Source: Victivallales bacterium (lineage in GTDB: Bacteria > Verrucomicrobiota > Lentisphaeria > Oligosphaerales > Lenti-02). From it: a stretch of DNA of 9,804 nt. Shown here in pieces: positions 6,380 through 9,804 of the stretch; within the stretch, counting starts at the first letter, position 1; each line of letters begins with the position of its first letter. The stretch spans positions 1 to 9,804 of the forward strand of contig JABGQJ010000255.1 of NCBI GenBank assembly GCA_018648945.1, read 5' to 3'. The translations under genes and the position numbers were made by a program. A model generated the notes under the pieces. It worked only from the letters and a program-made list of their open reading frames with translations. It was not told the DNA's origin and did no database searches.

Positions 6380-7996
6380 ATGGCACATCGCAGTCGTCCA
6401 GCAGTCATCGTCGCCGTTGCGCTCGGTTTCGTCGGGCTTCCTGCCCATTCGCAGGTGAAACCCGACCCCAATGTTGCTCGCATCAGGGCGCATTTCGGAG
6501 AGCAGTACTTCGTCCCGGACGGGGGGTTTGTCCTCCGGCAGGGACAGACGCTGCCAGCGCTGGTCTGGGAGAATCCGGAGCTGGCTGCTCTCGTGTTGAA
6601 GGACGTTCGCATCCCGACGCGCTGGTTTGACGAGGACCTCGTGGAGGTGAAGACGGCCAGCAAGCCCGGGCGCTACTACGCCTATGGGGAGGGACCAGTT
6701 CCAGATGGTCTCCCGCTTCGCCGGGCCATGACCTGTTGCTGTGTCGAAGACGATGGCAAACTGGCCGAGCTGGCCACCAAGCTGATTCCGTCCATCCGCG
6801 CTGAGAAAGACGTCGAGAAGAAGCGCGCCGAAATCGAGAGCACCGTGCAACGCTGGCGGACATCCGAGGCGGGTGCCATCGCCCTGGCCGCGCTGCTGGC
6901 CGGCGACCCGGTGAATCCCCAGTCTCGCGATGGGCAGTGGCAGATGGAGAATTCGACTCGCCACGTCCGGCTCAAACGGAAACTCATGGGATTGGACCGC
7001 AAACCGCCCGTTGTCGTGGCTCCGAAACCGATCACGGGAGAGCCCGCGCCCACGTTGCGTGTCGGTTCGCTCGAAGAGGCGCAGATCACGCCGGAATTGC
7101 AGCAGCAGCTTGAGGCGAAGTGTGACGAATGGTACCGCGTAGCCAAGCAGCCGACGGCCTTTGTCATTGCCCGCAACGGCGTGATCGTCTTCGCCAAGGG
7201 ATACGGCGAGAAGGGCGGCAAGCCGGTGACTGTGAATACGCCGATGTTGCTGCACTCGGCTATGAAGCCGCTGATGGGCGTCCAGCTGGCCATGTATATG
7301 GACCGGGGCATCGTGCGACTCGACGAGCCGATCGGGAACCACCTGCCAGAGTTCAGTACCGCGGCCGACAAGAACCTGACCTTCCGCGCGGCGCATGTGC
7401 ACGCCACCGGTATCCTCTTCCCTTGGGAACTCGCTTTCCGAAGGCTCTTCTACTTCCAGACTTGGCAGGACACCCTAGTTGCGCACTGTGCGAGGGAATG
7501 GGCGCCGGGTGCCAAGCGCCGATACGGTTGTGTTGGCATGATCCTGTCCGTTCGGGCGCTTGAGTTGGCCAGCGGGAAGAACTACTGGCACGCGATGGAG
7601 GGCGAGCTGTTCGGGCCACTGGGAATCAAGGATGCTCTGCCGGGTGGCACGGGTTTCTCCGCCGAGGATTTCGCCCGCATTGGCGTCTTGCTGCACAACA
7701 AGGGCAGGTACGGCAAGCAGGAGTTCTTCTCCGAGAAGACGTACGAGTCTATCCTACCCACGTCGCTGAAGCCCTACTTCCCCAAGATCAGCACGGTCTA
7801 CGGCATTGGGTTCAAGAACGCCGCCGGGCGGCTCGGGCCCGGCACCTATGGCCACGGTGGCGGTTGCGGAACGCAGATCATTGTGAACCCAGAGAAGCGA
7901 CTCGTGTTCGCCATGGTCCGGGATGCGCCCGGAGAGGAGTACAAGGCCCGGATGGCGGACATCATGGCCCACTTGCGCTCCTGGATCGGTGAGTAG
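6380..7996 (+). CDS. Exported serine hydrolase, class C beta-lactamase fold, with an extra N-terminal domain
   Basis: A 538-residue protein. A signal peptide spans residues 1-24 (VIVAVALGFVGLPAHS). Residues about 30-235 form a domain I do not recognise, with a Cys triplet at 119-121 and a helical, charged segment at about 125-175. The beta-lactamase/esterase-like domain runs from about 240 to 538. The nucleophile motif is S293-A-M-K296 in HSAMKPLMG, followed by MDRGIVRLDEPI, typical of this family. The second motif, normally Tyr-x-Asn, reads Y382-G-C384. The third appears as H492-G-G in YGHGGGCG. Likely activities are esterase, D-aminopeptidase or peptidoglycan-related hydrolysis, and a true beta-lactamase is unlikely. 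I chose the ATG at 6380 over the open ATG at 6284. GGAG lies seven bases before it, and the signal peptide begins directly there. The DUF6067-like gene follows by 49 bases, probably in the same operon. Confidence 0.87.
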   Translation: MAHRSRPAVIVAVALGFVGLPAHSQVKPDPNVARIRAHFGEQYFVPDGGFVLRQGQTLPALVWENPELAALVLKDVRIPTRWFDEDLVEVKTASKPGRYYAYGEGPVPDGLPLRRAMTCCCVEDDGKLAELATKLIPSIRAEKDVEKKRAEIESTVQRWRTSEAGAIALAALLAGDPVNPQSRDGQWQMENSTRHVRLKRKLMGLDRKPPVVVAPKPITGEPAPTLRVGSLEEAQITPELQQQLEAKCDEWYRVAKQPTAFVIARNGVIVFAKGYGEKGGKPVTVNTPMLLHSAMKPLMGVQLAMYMDRGIVRLDEPIGNHLPEFSTAADKNLTFRAAHVHATGILFPWELAFRRLFYFQTWQDTLVAHCAREWAPGAKRRYGCVGMILSVRALELASGKNYWHAMEGELFGPLGIKDALPGGTGFSAEDFARIGVLLHNKGRYGKQEFFSEKTYESILPTSLKPYFPKISTVYGIGFKNAAGRLGPGTYGHGGGCGTQIIVNPEKRLVFAMVRDAPGEEYKARMADIMAHLRSWIGE

Positions 7997-8012
7997 CCCG
8001 GCCTCTGCCGGG
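7997..8012 (+). terminator. GC hairpin directly after the serine hydrolase stop
   Basis: CCCGGC, a four-base CTCT loop and GCCGGG form a perfect 6-bp stem beginning on the base after the TAG. No T-tract follows and the next gene starts 34 bases later. Partial attenuation or 3'-end stabilisation of the upstream message is more likely than full termination. Confidence 0.35.
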
Positions 8013-8031
8013 GGATCTGGGCCGTCATTCT

Positions 8032-8036
8032 GGAGG
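8032..8036 (+). promoter_or_regulatory. Ribosome binding site of the DUF6067-like gene
   Basis: GGAGG lies nine bases before the ATG at 8046. A nearer ATG at 8038 is out of frame and meets a TGA after three codons, so this spacing settles the start at 8046. Confidence 0.65.
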
Positions 8037-8045
8037 TATGCCGCT

Positions 8046-9804
8046 ATGACGATGGTGAAGGAGCGACTGATCATGGGTGTCTGTCTGCTGGCGATGGCTT
8101 CGACAGTCGCTGGCCCCATTGGGATCCCCTTGGTCCCCGCGCCCCGGGCCGATGGCTTTGTGCCGTCCGAGTGGCGGGACGCGGCAGTGGTGCGAAATTT
8201 CTTCCCGGCCGGATCATCTGCGGCACTGGAGGCCCCCACCACGCTTTACATGATGCACGATGGGCGGAACCTGTGGGTGGCCGCCATCTGCGCGGATCCC
8301 GATTTCAAGAGCCGGGGGCGCGCCTTCCTGCGGCAGCCGGATGGGGATCTGACGCTGGACGAATCGGTCCAGGTGGTGTTGGGGGTTGGGGATGGAATGG
8401 CGAAGAGCATCGAGTTCGGCGGCTACGAGGCGGCGCAGGGGGTCAAGCTTGGTCGCGCCGAACATTACTACGAGTTCACAGTCAACGCTTGTGGGTCTCG
8501 TAGCCGGACATATGACGAGAGCCCGCTGCCAACCCCGGCATTCCAGGCCGCGTCCGTCTTGACCCCCCGGGGGTGGCAGACCGTGATGCGTATCCCGCTC
8601 GCGGCAGTCGGGATTGCCGATGAGATCACGGGAAGGATGCTGCACCTTAACGCCTTCCGCTTTCACCGGGGCGTGCGGTACGGGCTACACCTCCCGGCCT
8701 TCGGCGGGTATGCCAGAATGCCCTTCCTGGAAGCGGCCTTCCTGCCGAAGGCCCAGTCGGCCGCGCGCACTGTCCAGATCCCGTTGCCGCCGCGCCAAGG
8801 CCCGGTGGCCAAGCCGGTTGGCCGGGAATTCGAGTTCTACCCGCTGGCGCGGCAACTGATCGCGGGGTTCCCGGTGGCCGATGCCGCTGTCGCGGTCCGT
8901 CTCTCCGTAACGGGCGGCCCCACTCAGACGACCCCGGTGAAGTCTGGCGAGCGTCCGCTAGCCAAGCTGACCCTTCCTCTTGAGCGGGCAGGAAGCCCTC
9001 TTGCCGCCACGGCCGAATTGCTTGACGCCAAAGGCACCGTGTTGGCAAGGGATGAGAAGACGTTTCCGTTCCCTTCTCCGCCCAGCTGGCTGGGGACCGA
9101 TGCGGGAAAGGAGTATCTGACCCAGCGCGTGCCGCTTGCGTGGGCCAAACCGACGGTTGAGGGAACGCGAGTGAAGCTGGCCCACGCCGATCTGGATTTC
9201 GCTGGCCAGGCCGTGCCCAGTGCCGTGACCGTCCGTGGCAGGCCCGTTTTGGCCGCGCCGATCCGGATTGTCGCCGAAGCAGATGGCCGCGCCCTGGCGG
9301 CTGGCGCGGTGGGCCGAACCGCGGCGGAGCCCACCCGTGTGATCCTGGAATCGACCGCCGGGGAAGCCATGCAGGTGCGCACGGTGGTCGATTTCGACGG
9401 GTTCATGGTGGTGAAGTGCCGCTTCCCCGGTCTGGACGCCCGACGACTCGGCAGGTTTGAACTCCATGTGCCGCTCGCTCCGGATGTGCCTCAGTATGTC
9501 AATCGTGGCCATCTCCAGGACACTGCCGAACTCAGAGGACATGGCTACATGGGGCCCAAAGGGCCCATCTGGGTTGGCAGCGCTGCTGGCGGGGTCTTCT
9601 TCTCGCACGACACGCCCTGCTTCTTCGCTGACACCGGGGGCGGCGAAGTCGAGGTCACCCCGGGTGGTCCCGCCGCCGATGCCCCGTCGGCACTGATCAT
9701 CCGCTTCGTCAACGCTCCTGGGCAAGTGCCAACTGCCAACCACGTCTTCCAGTTCTTCCTGTTGCCGACCCCGACCCGCAAGACCATGCCCCCGCCCATG
9801 CGAG
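8046..9804 (+). CDS. Exported CBM9-like and DUF6067-like glycoside hydrolase family protein (3' end cut by window edge)
   Basis: 586 codons are present and the frame is open at the edge. Residues 1-23 are a signal peptide (IMGVCLLAMASTVAG). Residues about 30-235 resemble the CBM9-like carbohydrate-binding sandwich of secreted glycan-active proteins: TLYMMHDGRNLWVAAICADPD at 66-86, LDESVQVVLG at 104-113 and MRIPLAAVGI at 181-190. After a linker, residues about 371-580 show the pattern of DUF6067-type proteins. VPSAVTVRGRPVLAAPIRI at 390-408 matches the segment describing the rewritten group on the sandwich, and FLLPTPTRK at 571-579 sits where the family moves into its catalytic barrel. The barrel would lie beyond the window, so catalytic residues cannot be checked. 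Relatives are about 900-1100 residues long. It probably binds and cleaves a complex polysaccharide outside the cell. The family call is moderately confident and the substrate is unknown. Confidence 0.75.
   Translation, partial: MTMVKERLIMGVCLLAMASTVAGPIGIPLVPAPRADGFVPSEWRDAAVVRNFFPAGSSAALEAPTTLYMMHDGRNLWVAAICADPDFKSRGRAFLRQPDGDLTLDESVQVVLGVGDGMAKSIEFGGYEAAQGVKLGRAEHYYEFTVNACGSRSRTYDESPLPTPAFQAASVLTPRGWQTVMRIPLAAVGIADEITGRMLHLNAFRFHRGVRYGLHLPAFGGYARMPFLEAAFLPKAQSAARTVQIPLPPRQGPVAKPVGREFEFYPLARQLIAGFPVADAAVAVRLSVTGGPTQTTPVKSGERPLAKLTLPLERAGSPLAATAELLDAKGTVLARDEKTFPFPSPPSWLGTDAGKEYLTQRVPLAWAKPTVEGTRVKLAHADLDFAGQAVPSAVTVRGRPVLAAPIRIVAEADGRALAAGAVGRTAAEPTRVILESTAGEAMQVRTVVDFDGFMVVKCRFPGLDARRLGRFELHVPLAPDVPQYVNRGHLQDTAELRGHGYMGPKGPIWVGSAAGGVFFSHDTPCFFADTGGGEVEVTPGGPAADAPSALIIRFVNAPGQVPTANHVFQFFLLPTPTRKTMPPPMR

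Noticed and set aside
6113..7402. Minus-strand frame of 429 codons opposite the serine hydrolase
   Set aside because: It is antisense to the signal peptide and SxxK regions of a supported gene and has no motifs of its own.
1..9804. tRNA, rRNA, CRISPR arrays, riboswitches
   Set aside because: No cloverleaf, spaced direct repeats or recognisable conserved RNA structure was seen on reading. Covariance-model searches could not be run.

Overview
This is a GC-rich bacterial window with ordinary Shine-Dalgarno signals and long genes for exported, carbohydrate-related enzymes and divergent hydrolases. The mix of a sialate-type acetylesterase with a lysine-rich insert, a DUF6067-like glycoside hydrolase with a CBM9-like front end, a DUF3604 protein and a divergent serine hydrolase is typical of Planctomycetota, Lentisphaerota, Hydrogenedentota, Armatimonadota and related lineages. 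This placement is inferred from gene content. There is no rRNA or marker gene to confirm it.

Layout. Positions 1-5898 read on the minus strand. From right to left they encode a DUF3604/PHP-fold protein (5898-3703), an M24 peptidase-fold protein (3462-2176), a GNAT acetyltransferase (2171-1677, four bases after the M24 stop) and an exported sialate O-acetylesterase-like SGNH hydrolase (1470 to beyond the left edge). The esterase has its own good sigma70-type promoter, and the M24-GNAT pair has a plausible one with a perfect 10-bp palindrome just past the predicted transcription start. Positions 5899-6379 separate divergent genes and hold an internally deleted remnant of a REP-associated (Y1/HUH) tyrosine transposase. 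From 6380 rightwards the plus strand encodes an exported class C beta-lactamase-fold serine hydrolase and, 49 bases later, an exported CBM9-like/DUF6067-like protein that runs off the right edge.

How the genes may work together. The two edge genes and the serine hydrolase are predicted to be exported. They fit removal of acetyl or other ester groups and attack on complex polysaccharide. The DUF3604, M24 and GNAT products have no signal peptide and probably act on small molecules or peptides in the cytoplasm. No substrate can be read from the sequence.

I did not find a clearly new multi-gene system. The items most worth a second look are the M24 protein with His in place of the first metal-binding Asp, the serine hydrolase with Tyr-Gly-Cys in place of Tyr-x-Asn, and the transposase remnant. 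No tRNA, rRNA, CRISPR array or intact insertion sequence was seen.
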